DNA of 64,000 nt from assembly GCA_024398875.1 (NCBI GenBank), contig JAKSIJ010000012.1, positions 1 through 64,000 on the forward strand, in the 5' to 3' direction. Below are positions 7,437 to 16,743 of the stretch, piece after piece; the first letter of the stretch is position 1, and each line of letters starts with the position of its first letter. Source of the stretch: Fibrobacter sp. GTDB lineage: Bacteria > Fibrobacterota > Fibrobacteria > Fibrobacterales > Fibrobacteraceae. The position numbers and the translations under genes were made by a program. The notes beneath the pieces were generated by a model, which did not search any database, had not been told where the DNA came from, and saw only the letters and a list, made by a program, of their open reading frames with translations.

Positions 7437-9827
7437 ATGAAAATGAATTTTTCTGCCGCTATTCGTGCGGCTCTTTTAGTTGGCTTTGCAACTGCTGCCG
7501 TTTTTGCCGACATCAATATCTCGGTGGATGCCAAATCGGGTGTAAAGAAAATATCACCATTCATCTTCGGGCGAAACATTCAGGGGACTTACGACATCAT
7601 TGCGGATACCAACGCTGTTCCGCATGAAAACGAAATGGCGGCTATCAACATCATCAATGAGGCCGGCGTTCACCTCCTTCGCATGAATCAAGGGAACAAT
7701 GCCACCAAGTACAACTGGCGAAAGCACTTGAGTAGCCATCCGGATTGGATCAACAACGTCTACGACCACAATTGGGATTATACGGCAAAGAAAGTTCTGG
7801 ATTACATGCCAGGGGTTTCTGGCTTGTACGGCTTCCAGTTGACGGGTTATGCCGCCAGCAATAAAGACCACAATTTTGATGAATGGAACTGGTTTAAGAA
7901 TCATCTGGATGTGAAAAACAACAATGAATCCTACAGAAGGGTTCTCGGATACAATCTTGCTGGCGGTGGCCAAATTACTGAAGACGGATACCTTATTCAG
8001 GAAGGGTCCTATGAGAATTATTTGGAACCTTGGACGTCCGATTCTACGGTGGGAATCCTCAAGTATTGGCGCGATGAATTGAAGTATGACATGAGCCGCT
8101 TCCAGTATTGGAGCATGGATAACGAACCAGAAATCTGGGCGGGCGGGCATGACGATTTGCCCAAGGATTTTTCTACCCCTAAGAAGGTAGCAGATGCCAT
8201 TATTGATAGCTTTATTGAAGTGGCGGTGAAGGCGCGGGCCATTTATCCAGGCATCAAGATTACAGGGCCTGTGGTGGCCAATGAGTGGTTGTGGTGCAAT
8301 GTGAACTATATCGATCCTGCAGATGGAGTACGTAAGAGCAGCCTTGTTCCGGATGGTTCCGATGATAACAAGGTTTGCTGGTTGGAGTATTTTGTAAAGC
8401 GCATTGCCCAGGCGCAAAAAGAAAGGGGTGTTCGCTTGTTGGATGTGTTTGACATCCATTGGTATCCCACGGAAAAGGATTATGAGACACTTATCAATTT
8501 GCATCGCGTGTTTTATGATACCACCTACAACTATCCAGGGACCAACAGTATGCACGCGGTGAGTGGTCATTGGGATTGGCCGGAGCCTGTGACGAAGGAA
8601 TACATTTTCAAACGCGTAAATGATTGGATGAACCAGTACATGGGTGAGGGTCACGGGGTCACTTTTGGAGTGACGGAAACGGAATTCCTGGGTGCAGATG
8701 TTATGACAAATGCCTTGATTTATGCATCTTGGCTTGGAACTTTCGCTGATAATGGAGTGGAAATCTTTACGCCCTGGGTCTGGAAAGATGGCATGTACGA
8801 AGTTCTCCATCTGTTTAGCCGCTATGGGCATGCCAATCGTGTAAAATCTGTTTCCAGCAATGATTCCCTGGTGTCTGCCTACAGTTCCTTCAATGGCGCA
8901 GATTCCATGACGGTGATTTTTGTGAACCGCTCGGCTGGCAATTCTCAGAATGTGAACCTCTCCATCGCAAACTTTGATGCTATTCCGCAGGCAGTGCCCA
9001 CATACACGTTGTCGGGCCTTTCTGGAGAAACCTTCGTTTCTCACACGAGTAACGCCCTCAAAAAGGGAACCGCAAACATTGCAAATAATAAACTCAGCAT
9101 CACGCTTCCGGCTAAATCCATCACGGCAGTGCAGTTGACGGCGCCAAAAGTGGAGGAATCTAGTTCTTCAGTGATTATCTCCAGTGCCAGTGAAGTTAAA
9201 TCGAGTTCGTCCTCCGTTGAGATGAGTTCTTCTGCGGTGCATGTTGAATCTTCGTCGTCCGTTGCGACGGGCTCAAGTTCCGCAGAGGTATTACAAAGTT
9301 CTTCGACGAATTTTGAAGAATCTTCGTCTTCTATTTTTGCAGAATCAAGTTCCTCTAATTATGAGGAGCGGAGTTATATGGATGCCCTGACGAGCTCTTC
9401 TGAGGAATTTGTTGAATCTTCATCATCTGATGAGGTCTTAAGTTCGGCGCAAAATATGTCAAGTTCGACAGAAGTTGCGATGAGTTCCTCAGACGTTTTT
9501 GAGTCAAGTTCTGCAGAGAATATTTCTTCGTCTTCAGAAGATTACGAATTGAGCTCCTGCTCCGAAATGAGAGAAAAGATTCCGCAAAAGTTGTTAAAAC
9601 AAGAAATATCCATCTACAGGAATGGTGATTTCTGGTTTGTAGACAATTCTAGAGGGCTTATAATTTCTGTGGATGTAATGAGTGTTCTGGGTCAGCATGT
9701 TGGATCCATGAACGCACTCGCTGTTGGTCAGGTTCGTTTGGCCACCGATGGCTTGACTGCTGGTCAGTATGTGGTGCGGCTACGCACTAGTGCAGGATTC
9801 TCTACACAGAAGATTCTTTTGAAATAA
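7437..9827 (+). CDS. Secreted glycoside hydrolase, GH44-like, with poly-Ser linker and T9SS sorting domain
   Basis: The 796-residue secreted enzyme probably cleaves beta-glucan or cellulose outside the cell. A signal peptide (to about residue 24, ...ATAAVFA) leads into a catalytic domain of about 550 residues. ISPFIFGRNIQG and LRMNQGNNATKYNWR are like family 44. The acid/base candidate is in QYWSMDNEPEIW and the nucleophile candidate in GVTETEFLGAD. A beta domain (VNLSIANFD...KSITAVQL) follows. A 130-residue Ser/Glu linker comes next (SSSS runs), and then a C-terminal type A sorting domain (MSVLGQHVG...GLTAGQYVVRL...FSTQKILLK). The ATG at 7437 has GGAG five bases before it. Other clan GH-A families are possible, so the GH number is tentative. 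Export fits the SprA homologue in this window. Confidence 0.75.
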   Translation: MKMNFSAAIRAALLVGFATAAVFADINISVDAKSGVKKISPFIFGRNIQGTYDIIADTNAVPHENEMAAINIINEAGVHLLRMNQGNNATKYNWRKHLSSHPDWINNVYDHNWDYTAKKVLDYMPGVSGLYGFQLTGYAASNKDHNFDEWNWFKNHLDVKNNNESYRRVLGYNLAGGGQITEDGYLIQEGSYENYLEPWTSDSTVGILKYWRDELKYDMSRFQYWSMDNEPEIWAGGHDDLPKDFSTPKKVADAIIDSFIEVAVKARAIYPGIKITGPVVANEWLWCNVNYIDPADGVRKSSLVPDGSDDNKVCWLEYFVKRIAQAQKERGVRLLDVFDIHWYPTEKDYETLINLHRVFYDTTYNYPGTNSMHAVSGHWDWPEPVTKEYIFKRVNDWMNQYMGEGHGVTFGVTETEFLGADVMTNALIYASWLGTFADNGVEIFTPWVWKDGMYEVLHLFSRYGHANRVKSVSSNDSLVSAYSSFNGADSMTVIFVNRSAGNSQNVNLSIANFDAIPQAVPTYTLSGLSGETFVSHTSNALKKGTANIANNKLSITLPAKSITAVQLTAPKVEESSSSVIISSASEVKSSSSSVEMSSSAVHVESSSSVATGSSSAEVLQSSSTNFEESSSSIFAESSSSNYEERSYMDALTSSSEEFVESSSSDEVLSSAQNMSSSTEVAMSSSDVFESSSAENISSSSEDYELSSCSEMREKIPQKLLKQEISIYRNGDFWFVDNSRGLIISVDVMSVLGQHVGSMNALAVGQVRLATDGLTAGQYVVRLRTSAGFSTQKILLK

Positions 9828-9869
9828 TATCGGCAGATTACGTCTGCTGAAATGCAAAAATGGAAGATG

Positions 9870-9898
9870 AACGGGTGTTTTTACGCCCGTTTCTTTTA
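9870..9898 (+). terminator. Terminator of the GH44-like gene
   Basis: AACGGGTG-TTTTTA-CGCCCGTT is followed by TCTTTTATACATTTG. The T-rich tail continues into a TTTATACATTTG box only about 25 bases before the next start codon, so terminator and promoter may overlap. Confidence 0.75.
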
Positions 9899-9922
9899 TA
9901 CATTTGAGAGAGAGGTGAATGT

Positions 9923-10636
9923 ATGATGTTCGATCCTTTGTATATGATGATTTTGGTGGTGACACTGGCTCTTTCGGGCGGCGTTTCGCTGTTGGTGAAA
10001 TCGCGTTTTGCGGCGGGCCAGAAGGTGAACATTTCTAGCGGCCTTACGGGTGCCGATGTGGCTAAGGCCATCTTGATGGATGCGGGCATTACAGACGTGA
10101 AAGTCTTGATGCATCAGGGTTTCCTTTCTGACCATTATAATCCACTGAATAAGACTTTGAACCTTTCTAGAGAAGTTTATTACGGCCGGAATGCCAGCGC
10201 CGCTGGTGTTGCTGCTCACGAAGTGGGGCACGCCATTCAGCATGCTCAAGGATATTTCCCGCTGTGGCTTCGTTCCTTCATTGTTCCGGCTGCAAATGTG
10301 GGCTCCAATTTGGGCCCGTGGCTTGTGATTCTCGGTATCATTCTGATGAGCGCTGGCCGTGCCCTGGGTTATTCCATCGCTATTGTTGGCGTGCTACTTT
10401 TTGCGCTGGCTACATTCTTCACTCTCATTACGGTTCCGGTGGAATTTGACGCTTCTGCTCGGGCAAAAAAGGCCCTTGCCCGCATGGAAGTGGTGGCTCA
10501 GGGTCGGGAATACAATACCGTAAGTGGAGTCCTGTTCGCTGCAGGCCTTACTTATGTGGCTGCGGCAATCTCTTCTATTCTGCAACTGCTATATTGGGCA
10601 TATCGCGCGGGCCTCATTGGTGGCCGCCGCGATTGA
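9923..10636 (+). CDS. Membrane zinc metallopeptidase, YugP type
   Basis: This is a 237-residue inner-membrane neutral zinc metallopeptidase of the Zn_peptidase_2/YugP family. One membrane helix lies at the N-terminus (FDPLYMMILVVTLALSGG). The zinc motif HEVGH is at residues 99-103 (AAHEVGHAIQHAQGY), with two or three further helices between about 120 and 235 (LGPWLVILGIILM, SIAIVGVLLFALATFF). The physiological substrate is unknown. The gene has an AGAGGTG ribosome site and is followed 33 bases later by a small gene on the same strand. Confidence 0.88.
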   Translation: MMFDPLYMMILVVTLALSGGVSLLVKSRFAAGQKVNISSGLTGADVAKAILMDAGITDVKVLMHQGFLSDHYNPLNKTLNLSREVYYGRNASAAGVAAHEVGHAIQHAQGYFPLWLRSFIVPAANVGSNLGPWLVILGIILMSAGRALGYSIAIVGVLLFALATFFTLITVPVEFDASARAKKALARMEVVAQGREYNTVSGVLFAAGLTYVAAAISSILQLLYWAYRAGLIGGRRD

Positions 10637-10669
10637 TTACCGCGATGAACCCTCTTGCTAGGAGAACTT

Positions 10670-10954
10670 ATGGCTGTAAAAACTTTGACCATCGAATGCC
10701 CTATGTGTAAGGGCGAGATTGTTGTGGATGCGGAATCCGGCGAGGTTCTGAGCCATAAGGAATACAAGAAGGAAGTGAAATCCTTTGATGATTTTCTGAA
10801 GGAACAAAGTTCCCGTAGCTCGGATTTGGAAGCGAAATTCGCTGCCGCAAAAGAAGCCGAAAAGCATCGTCGGGAACTTCTGGATAAGAAATTCGAGGCC
10901 GCAAAACAAAATAAGGACCTGAAGGACCCTCCGCCAAGCATCAATTGGGATTGA
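10670..10954 (+). CDS. Small protein with CxxC knuckle and charged helix (94 aa)
   Basis: I do not recognise a named family. The N-terminus (TIECPMCKGEIVVDAESGEVLSH) is a single zinc-ribbon half with CPMC. The rest is a charged helix (KKEVKSFDDFLKEQ...EKHRRELLDKKFEAAKQ) ending in DPPPSINWD. The ATG at 10670 has AGGAG seven bases before it. An in-frame TTG at 10655 has no ribosome site. It may be co-transcribed with the YugP-type peptidase. A regulatory or scaffolding role is only a guess. Confidence 0.8.
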   Translation: MAVKTLTIECPMCKGEIVVDAESGEVLSHKEYKKEVKSFDDFLKEQSSRSSDLEAKFAAAKEAEKHRRELLDKKFEAAKQNKDLKDPPPSINWD

Positions 10955-10979
10955 AATCCTTTGAAGCCTCAGAAAATTA

Positions 10980-10987
10980 TAAATTTG
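10980..10987 (+). promoter_or_regulatory. TAnnTTTG box before the Ig-like lipoprotein gene
   Basis: TAAATTTG matches the -7 element TAnnTTTG known from Bacteroidota promoters and lies 33 bases before the ATG at 11021. Confidence 0.4.
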
Positions 10988-11020
10988 CTACAAAGATTGT
11001 TAACTTGAGGCTTGGCGATA

Positions 11021-13384
11021 ATGGAAAAATTGCTTTTGAAAGAATTGCATCTGTTTGTTGCAGTTCTAGGACTTTTATGCTTTAGCGCTTGCGGTGATGA
11101 TGATTCCAGCACGGGTGGAGAATCCGAGTTTCTTTCCGTGGAGGACCTTCCCAATTGTGATAAAGAGCGGGAGGGCAAGTTTGCCGAGGTTGGTGGGGAC
11201 TACTATGTATGCCTCAGCGCGAAGTGGTCCATGGTGAAGACTTTTGTAGAAAGCGTCTGCAACATCCAGTCTTGCACCGAAAATCTGGAAGGAGAGACTA
11301 TTGTTGTGCAAAATAGCCAGCGGGGTTATCAGTGTAATAAAAGGAAGTGGGTAGATTCTGATGGTGAGGGCTTTTTGAATCAGGAATATATAGACTGCTT
11401 TGTTGCTGCTGTGGCGGAGACGGCCTCTTCCACCAAGGAATTGAAGAAATGTACGAATGCTTTAGAAGGGTCTTTGGCTTTTGTGGGGAAACAATTGATG
11501 GCTTGCTACCATCAAGAATGGGTGAAATTGAGCGTAACAGAGATTTCAAATAGTGATTTGTCTACCTGCAATAAGAATGGGGAATATGCTTTTGTATTGA
11601 GCAAGATGCAGACTTATGAATGCAAGAATGGCGTTTGGGATGGTGCAAATAAGGGAGCAGAATCTTCTAGTAGTGAAATTTCACAAAAAGAAACTTCATC
11701 AAGTAGCCAAGAACCTGCTATAGATGATGGTGTTAAAGTAAGGGGGGCCTGCCTTGCCTCTGAAAAGGAAATTCATAAGGGATCCCCAGTAGCATGGAAT
11801 TTTGTGAACATGGGAGGAACCCCGATTACGTATTCATGGACGTTCTTCAAAGGGGATAGCTCTGTTGAAACTAGTAATGATGTTGAACCAGAGACGGTTT
11901 TCTCAAAGGGCGGCTTTTACGTAGCGAAACTAGTCATTAATGAAGGCATGACGTCGGAAAGTGATACCATTGTTTGCTCGAAACTCCGGGTTCGCGGTGA
12001 TTCTGTTACGAATTGCGAGTGCACGACGGACGTTGTTTCCTTACGGGCATCGGAGGCGAATCCTGCCTCTGCAACGTGGACTGTTTCAGGGTGTAAGGGC
12101 GAGGGGCCTTTTACCTATCAGTGGGAAGGTGGGGCAAGTGGAACCGAAGCGTCAGCAGAGGGGAAAACCACTATGTGGGGTGCTTTTGCTCCAGTTGTTA
12201 CGGTGACGAACAGCGACGGGGAGTCTATGACGCCTGTTTGTCAGGTGATTCTTGTTGATCCGATTATTTCGGCAAGTTGTTCCATTGAATATAGTGAAGA
12301 TTCCCATGTGTTTTACGCGTATGACTTCCAGCATTTTCGCAACTCCGAATCTGCAGAAGTTGTTACGCTAGATTTTGATTTGCAGGGGAGTAATAAGACG
12401 ACGTATCACGCAACAACATCGTCAATGTGTGAGTGGTGCGGTATGGAATCAGTGACGATTGAACTTGGAGATACAAGCGAAACTCTTGATTTTTATGAAT
12501 TGAAGTATGGAGATGATGTGGTTTGTAGGGTTGCTGATGTATCCTGTTCTCCAAGTCAGACCGAAGCCTATGTTGGGGAACCTATCGTATGGAATGTGAC
12601 AGGTATAAAGAATTATACGGCAGATTCTTACCGTTGGACCTTTATGCAAGAAGCTTCGGAATATTGGGAACCGTATGATACTTTGGATGTGATGACAGAA
12701 AAATCTCCATCGTTGCTTGTAGAAAGTCCAAGGACTGTTTATGCGACACTGCTTCTCAATGAGGGAACGGATCATGAAGTGTCGGTTTCTTGTCAGTCTG
12801 TTTATGTAAATCCTCATCCTATTGAAAACTGCAGCTGCAGTTTGGAAATGCTTTCTACCTCAAATGATGTGACTCAGGTAGATGAGGTAAAGTATAAGTG
12901 GAAGTTGACGGGGTGCGAAAATAAGGCTCCTGGCAAAATATCCTATTCATGGAGTTCTTCTCTATCCTCGGGTGGCGCAGTTCCTATTGGTGGTGGAACA
13001 TCTGGAGTCGATGACGAAACGGATAGCGATTCCTTTATCATGACAATGAGTGAAATGGGTAATTATTCTGCTTCGGTTAAGGTTTCCAATGTGGAGGGCT
13101 ATAGCAGTTGGATTGAATGCGAATCTGCCCAGGTAGTGGATGCGAATGTCACTATGCTGGAAGCGTATAGCGGCCAGGTTCTTGAAGCTGGCGATTATTA
13201 CATCACATCTTGCGATGGTTATGGTTATAGTGCGTATTGGTATTATACCGCTTCTTCTGATGATATTCAGAGTTGGTTTGCACAGGGATTGTCTGGCATT
13301 TGGGAGGATGGACTTTATGTCTATTACCCTGTAAGAATGAATATTCCCGAAGGGGAAACCTTTAATTTAGATTATTGCAATTAA
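11021..13384 (+). CDS. Large lipoprotein with repeated Ig/PKD-like domains
   Basis: The 787-residue lipoprotein carries the signal LHLFVAVLGLLCFSAC, with the lipobox Cys near residue 26 and GDDDSS after it. Cys-paired short modules (PNCDKEREGKFAEVGGDYYVC..., KCTNALEGSLAFVGKQLMAC...) make up the first 200 residues. A Ser linker (AESSSSEISQKETSSSS) follows, and then about four beta-sandwich modules with PKD-like wording (VAWNFVNMGGTPITYSWTFF, GPFTYQWEGG, KISYSWSSS). It is probably a cell-surface adhesion or display protein. The CotH-kinase gene begins 13 bases after its stop, with its ribosome site overlapping the stop region, so the two are an operon. The ATG at 11021 is preferred to the TTG at 11012 because GAGG lies ten bases before it. 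Confidence 0.75.
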   Translation: MEKLLLKELHLFVAVLGLLCFSACGDDDSSTGGESEFLSVEDLPNCDKEREGKFAEVGGDYYVCLSAKWSMVKTFVESVCNIQSCTENLEGETIVVQNSQRGYQCNKRKWVDSDGEGFLNQEYIDCFVAAVAETASSTKELKKCTNALEGSLAFVGKQLMACYHQEWVKLSVTEISNSDLSTCNKNGEYAFVLSKMQTYECKNGVWDGANKGAESSSSEISQKETSSSSQEPAIDDGVKVRGACLASEKEIHKGSPVAWNFVNMGGTPITYSWTFFKGDSSVETSNDVEPETVFSKGGFYVAKLVINEGMTSESDTIVCSKLRVRGDSVTNCECTTDVVSLRASEANPASATWTVSGCKGEGPFTYQWEGGASGTEASAEGKTTMWGAFAPVVTVTNSDGESMTPVCQVILVDPIISASCSIEYSEDSHVFYAYDFQHFRNSESAEVVTLDFDLQGSNKTTYHATTSSMCEWCGMESVTIELGDTSETLDFYELKYGDDVVCRVADVSCSPSQTEAYVGEPIVWNVTGIKNYTADSYRWTFMQEASEYWEPYDTLDVMTEKSPSLLVESPRTVYATLLLNEGTDHEVSVSCQSVYVNPHPIENCSCSLEMLSTSNDVTQVDEVKYKWKLTGCENKAPGKISYSWSSSLSSGGAVPIGGGTSGVDDETDSDSFIMTMSEMGNYSASVKVSNVEGYSSWIECESAQVVDANVTMLEAYSGQVLEAGDYYITSCDGYGYSAYWYYTASSDDIQSWFAQGLSGIWEDGLYVYYPVRMNIPEGETFNLDYCN

Positions 13385-13397
13385 GGAGTGAAAACGT

Positions 13398-15404
13398 ATG
13401 CAAAGTTTGTTAATTAGAAGAATTTCTCTCCTTTGTGGAATGGCCCTTTCATTTATCGCGTGTAGTGATGACAGTTCTGTGAATGAGGCTCTGCCTGATT
13501 TAATGGATTTTTCGGAATTGACTATTCCGGATAGTATTTTGCAGTCTGATTCATTGTATACATGGTATATGGAACAATTGGGAAAGAAAAGTGTTTCTAT
13601 CAGCGGGAACGCGATTTCTAGTAGTTCCAATGCAAAGGACGATCCAGAGATAGGGGAAAAAGAGCCTGAAAAGGAGGGCGTTGTACTGCTTCCTCCCGCA
13701 GGTTTTTATAGTGAACTGACTATTCCCGTGCCACTTCCTCAGCAGAATGGTAAAATTTATTGCTCTTACGATGGCTCTGAACCTAATCCAAAGGATAGCG
13801 CAAGCCTTGAATTCACAGAACCCTTGTCAATAGAAAAAAATACTGTCGTTCGCTGTGCGGAATTTGTGAAGGATTCTGCAGTGCGCAAGTCGACCCAGAC
13901 CTATTTTATTGGGGAGACGGTTGCGATGCCTGTAGTTGCCATCAGCGTGAGCCCCATGCTATTTGTAAATAATTACACTAACAGTAAAGATGGGAGGTAT
14001 TGTTCAGAAGGGGGAGATCCTGCGTATTGCCCATGGATTATGGAGGATGTGGAATACCCTGTTCATGTGGAATACTTTGTGGATGGAAGCTCCAGCAATA
14101 AAAAAGCTTGGGAAATTGATGCGGGACTTTCTCTCATGGGCCATTGGAGCCGCACCAATCCTAAAAAGAGCGTCAGCATTTCCATGCGTTCTCAATATCA
14201 AGATGGGCGTTTGAAGTATCCTCTGTTCAATACTCGTCCTGAGGCTAAAAAATTCAAGGCGTTTGTCTTACGTAATAACGGTAACCGCTATGTGGGGGAT
14301 TACTATGAAGATCCAATGGCCACCAGCCTTTTGGAAGGAAGTGGAGTGGATTACCAGCGCAGCCGTCAAGTGGTTGTCTTCTATAATGGTGAATATTATG
14401 GAATTCACGATTTACGTGAAAAACTGAATGAGCATTTCGTGGAAACGAACTACGGCATTGATTCCAAAAATGTAGATGCCATCAAACATGTGGCGGAGAC
14501 CATTACGGCAAGTGGAGGAACCACTACGGGTTACGAAGATATGCTGCAACGGATTTATGGTTATGAAGATTTGGCTAATAATGACGCCCAATATAAAGAA
14601 ATCAGTTCTATGATGGATGTTGGCAATTATGCTGACTATATGTCTGCCTTGATTTATTACCAGAATGGCGACTGGCCCAATAACAACGTACGCGCATGGC
14701 GTTCTCCGGATCAGCCTTGGAAGTTTATGGTGTTTGATTTGGATCACGGATTTGGCTGGGATTGGTCGGTTTCTGGATTCTATGAAGTTCAAAGTGGTTC
14801 AATGTCTATGTTTGACTGGATTCGTCAAGGCGGAAAGGCTCCCACGTCGGATGATGCTGCTCCATGCCATAACAATGCTTCGGCAAAGTGTTTCCATACG
14901 ATTTTTGTAAAGCTGATTGAAAATCCAAATTTTAAGCGTCTTTTCATTAATCATGCTGCTGTGATGTACGATGTGTATCTTAATCAAGCTAGGGTAAGCG
15001 CAGCTGTGTCGTATATAAACTCTACGCTTCCTAAGAGTGAAATTTCCCGGGATAAGGCGAGGTTCCCTAGAAATAGTCATATTTTTAGCACTGATGGCAG
15101 TGAATTTATTTTGTGGGCTGGTGGCCGTGATGTTTCTGTTCGCAAGGAATTTGCCAAGGAGTTTGGGCTAGAAAGCGATATCAAAGTCACAATTGCTGCC
15201 AGTGGGAACGGTTCGGTTCTTTTGGATGGCATGAAGTTGCCTTCCACTAACTACACGGGAACATTCTTTGGTGGAAATGACATGTTGTTACAAGCGGTTC
15301 CTAAGGCTGGTAGCGTTTTCAATGGTTGGTCTGATGGCAATCCCGACAACCCCCGCTTGGTATCTCCAACGGACGGCTCAAAATATACGGCAAATTTCAA
15401 ATAA
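13398..15404 (+). CDS. CotH-kinase family lipoprotein
   Basis: The 668-residue lipoprotein (lipobox MALSFIAC) has a spacer rich in Ser and Glu. A chitobiase/hexosaminidase-type C-terminal repeat follows (YCSYDGSEPNPKDSASLEFTE). Then comes a CotH kinase domain: LSLMGHWSRTNPKKSVSISMR, the block KAFVLRNNGNRYVGDYYED, the YGIHDLREKLNEHFVE motif, and KFMVFDLDHGFGWDW with the catalytic or metal Asp residues. The end is an InlB-like repeat (IAASGNGSVLLDG...FNGWSDGNPDNP). CotH proteins are atypical protein kinases and occur in surface assemblies of fibre degraders. A role in phosphorylating or organising surface proteins is an inference. AAGGAG precedes the ATG. Confidence 0.85.
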   Translation: MQSLLIRRISLLCGMALSFIACSDDSSVNEALPDLMDFSELTIPDSILQSDSLYTWYMEQLGKKSVSISGNAISSSSNAKDDPEIGEKEPEKEGVVLLPPAGFYSELTIPVPLPQQNGKIYCSYDGSEPNPKDSASLEFTEPLSIEKNTVVRCAEFVKDSAVRKSTQTYFIGETVAMPVVAISVSPMLFVNNYTNSKDGRYCSEGGDPAYCPWIMEDVEYPVHVEYFVDGSSSNKKAWEIDAGLSLMGHWSRTNPKKSVSISMRSQYQDGRLKYPLFNTRPEAKKFKAFVLRNNGNRYVGDYYEDPMATSLLEGSGVDYQRSRQVVVFYNGEYYGIHDLREKLNEHFVETNYGIDSKNVDAIKHVAETITASGGTTTGYEDMLQRIYGYEDLANNDAQYKEISSMMDVGNYADYMSALIYYQNGDWPNNNVRAWRSPDQPWKFMVFDLDHGFGWDWSVSGFYEVQSGSMSMFDWIRQGGKAPTSDDAAPCHNNASAKCFHTIFVKLIENPNFKRLFINHAAVMYDVYLNQARVSAAVSYINSTLPKSEISRDKARFPRNSHIFSTDGSEFILWAGGRDVSVRKEFAKEFGLESDIKVTIAASGNGSVLLDGMKLPSTNYTGTFFGGNDMLLQAVPKAGSVFNGWSDGNPDNPRLVSPTDGSKYTANFK

Positions 15405-15433
15405 GAATAGTGTCTGCTTGAATTAAGCTGAAA

Positions 15434-16672
15434 TTAGTCCTGGGCTCCGTAGATTACGGGGCCTTCTTCGTCTTCATTAGAATTCGCGGTGGGATCAACT
15501 TCTGTAAAATTTTCCGCAGAATCTTTGGCGGTTTGCTGTGCTGACGGCGTTGCCGCAGGTTCTGGAGCGGGGGCTACTGCAGCGTTTTCAACATTTGTCG
15601 CAGCACCTGCGGCGTTCGATGACGCATTTCCTACAGAATCTGTCGTGGCACTAGCTGCATTGGCTTCCTGAATTAAATCTGCATAAGGGTTTTCTTGCAC
15701 CTCGCTCAAATCCTCGCGACCTTCCAGCATGGCCTTCAAGACATCTTCCGTCACTTCTTGGCCGCGGGTGGTCCACAGCACAGCTTCCTTCATGACAGCC
15801 GCAATGTCGCCTACGCTCCCTTGCTTACTGCGGGCGATGGCCTGGTTCCGGATTTCCTCCACCAGGCCCGGCTTCACCTCGGGATCCTTGCTGAAGAATA
15901 CTGTCTCGCGGGCCATTTCCTCGGCGTATTCCGCATTGTTCTTTTTGCGGTAAATCCAGATGGGGCCAAAAAGCTCGCTCTGGCGGAATACCAGCTCGTC
16001 CGTCTTGATCATTTCAAGAAGGGCCATGAAGGTAACGGCCGCCACAATGGGGTGGGAATCGTTGTCCAATAAATCTTCAAATAGGGCGCGGCCGTTGGCG
16101 TTCAGATAGTTGTTGATGGCTTGCTGCCTATCCTGAATGGTCACGTAGTCCAGCTCGATATGGTGGACTGTTTCTGAAATCTTCGTCTTGAGGCTTTTCT
16201 GATAAGCGCGGAACAGCTGCCAGATGTTGGCGTCTGCTAAAGTTTCTTCATCGCTCTGGCCCTTCTCAATGCGCCCGCGGGAAAAAGTTCCGAAGTTTTC
16301 GCCTTCCATCTCCTGAAGGCCGCCAGCCACCTGCTTAAAGCGTTGGTATTCCAGCATTTCCTTCATGAGTTGTTCGCGGTCGGCGTTATATTCCTCAACC
16401 AGTTCCGGGTCGCGCTCTTCTGCGGGCAAAAGTTCCTGGACCTTGAGGGCCATGAGGCGGCTCGCCATATAGAGAAAGTCTCCGGCCTTAGAAAGATCCG
16501 TAGCGCCAATCCGGTTCACATAATTCAGAAAGTCGTCAGCAATATCTGCGATGGGAATCTGGTCCAGAGACATCTCTTTCTTTTGAACGAGATAGACCAA
16601 CAAATCCATAGGACCGTTGAAGGAACCTATGCGGACTTCGTAATCTTCCTGTTCAAGAATCTCTGCCATCAA
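15434..16672 (-). CDS. scpA: Segregation and condensation protein A, with long C-terminal tail
   Basis: ScpA is the kleisin that bridges SMC heads during chromosome condensation and segregation. The N-terminus (YEVRIGSFNGPMDLLVYLVQKKEMSLDQIPIADIADDF) is diagnostic, and the winged-helix-like end is at FMALLEMIKTDELVFRQSELFGPIW. At 412 residues it is much longer than the usual 240-280. The last 100 or so residues are low-complexity Ala/Asn/Ser/Thr (ASSNAAGAATNVENAAVAP) and acidic, preceded by a conserved-looking helix (VTEDVLKAMLEGREDL). No scpB is in the window. The start at 16672 or 16669 (MMAEIL) is not resolved. Confidence 0.9.
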   Translation of the reverse strand: MMAEILEQEDYEVRIGSFNGPMDLLVYLVQKKEMSLDQIPIADIADDFLNYVNRIGATDLSKAGDFLYMASRLMALKVQELLPAEERDPELVEEYNADREQLMKEMLEYQRFKQVAGGLQEMEGENFGTFSRGRIEKGQSDEETLADANIWQLFRAYQKSLKTKISETVHHIELDYVTIQDRQQAINNYLNANGRALFEDLLDNDSHPIVAAVTFMALLEMIKTDELVFRQSELFGPIWIYRKKNNAEYAEEMARETVFFSKDPEVKPGLVEEIRNQAIARSKQGSVGDIAAVMKEAVLWTTRGQEVTEDVLKAMLEGREDLSEVQENPYADLIQEANAASATTDSVGNASSNAAGAATNVENAAVAPAPEPAATPSAQQTAKDSAENFTEVDPTANSNEDEEGPVIYGAQD

Positions 16673-16743
16673 TACCTAATATAGATTTTCCTCGATTAGC
16701 GCAAACTTTTCGTCTAAATGTGCTTGGCGCCATTCCCTAGTTT

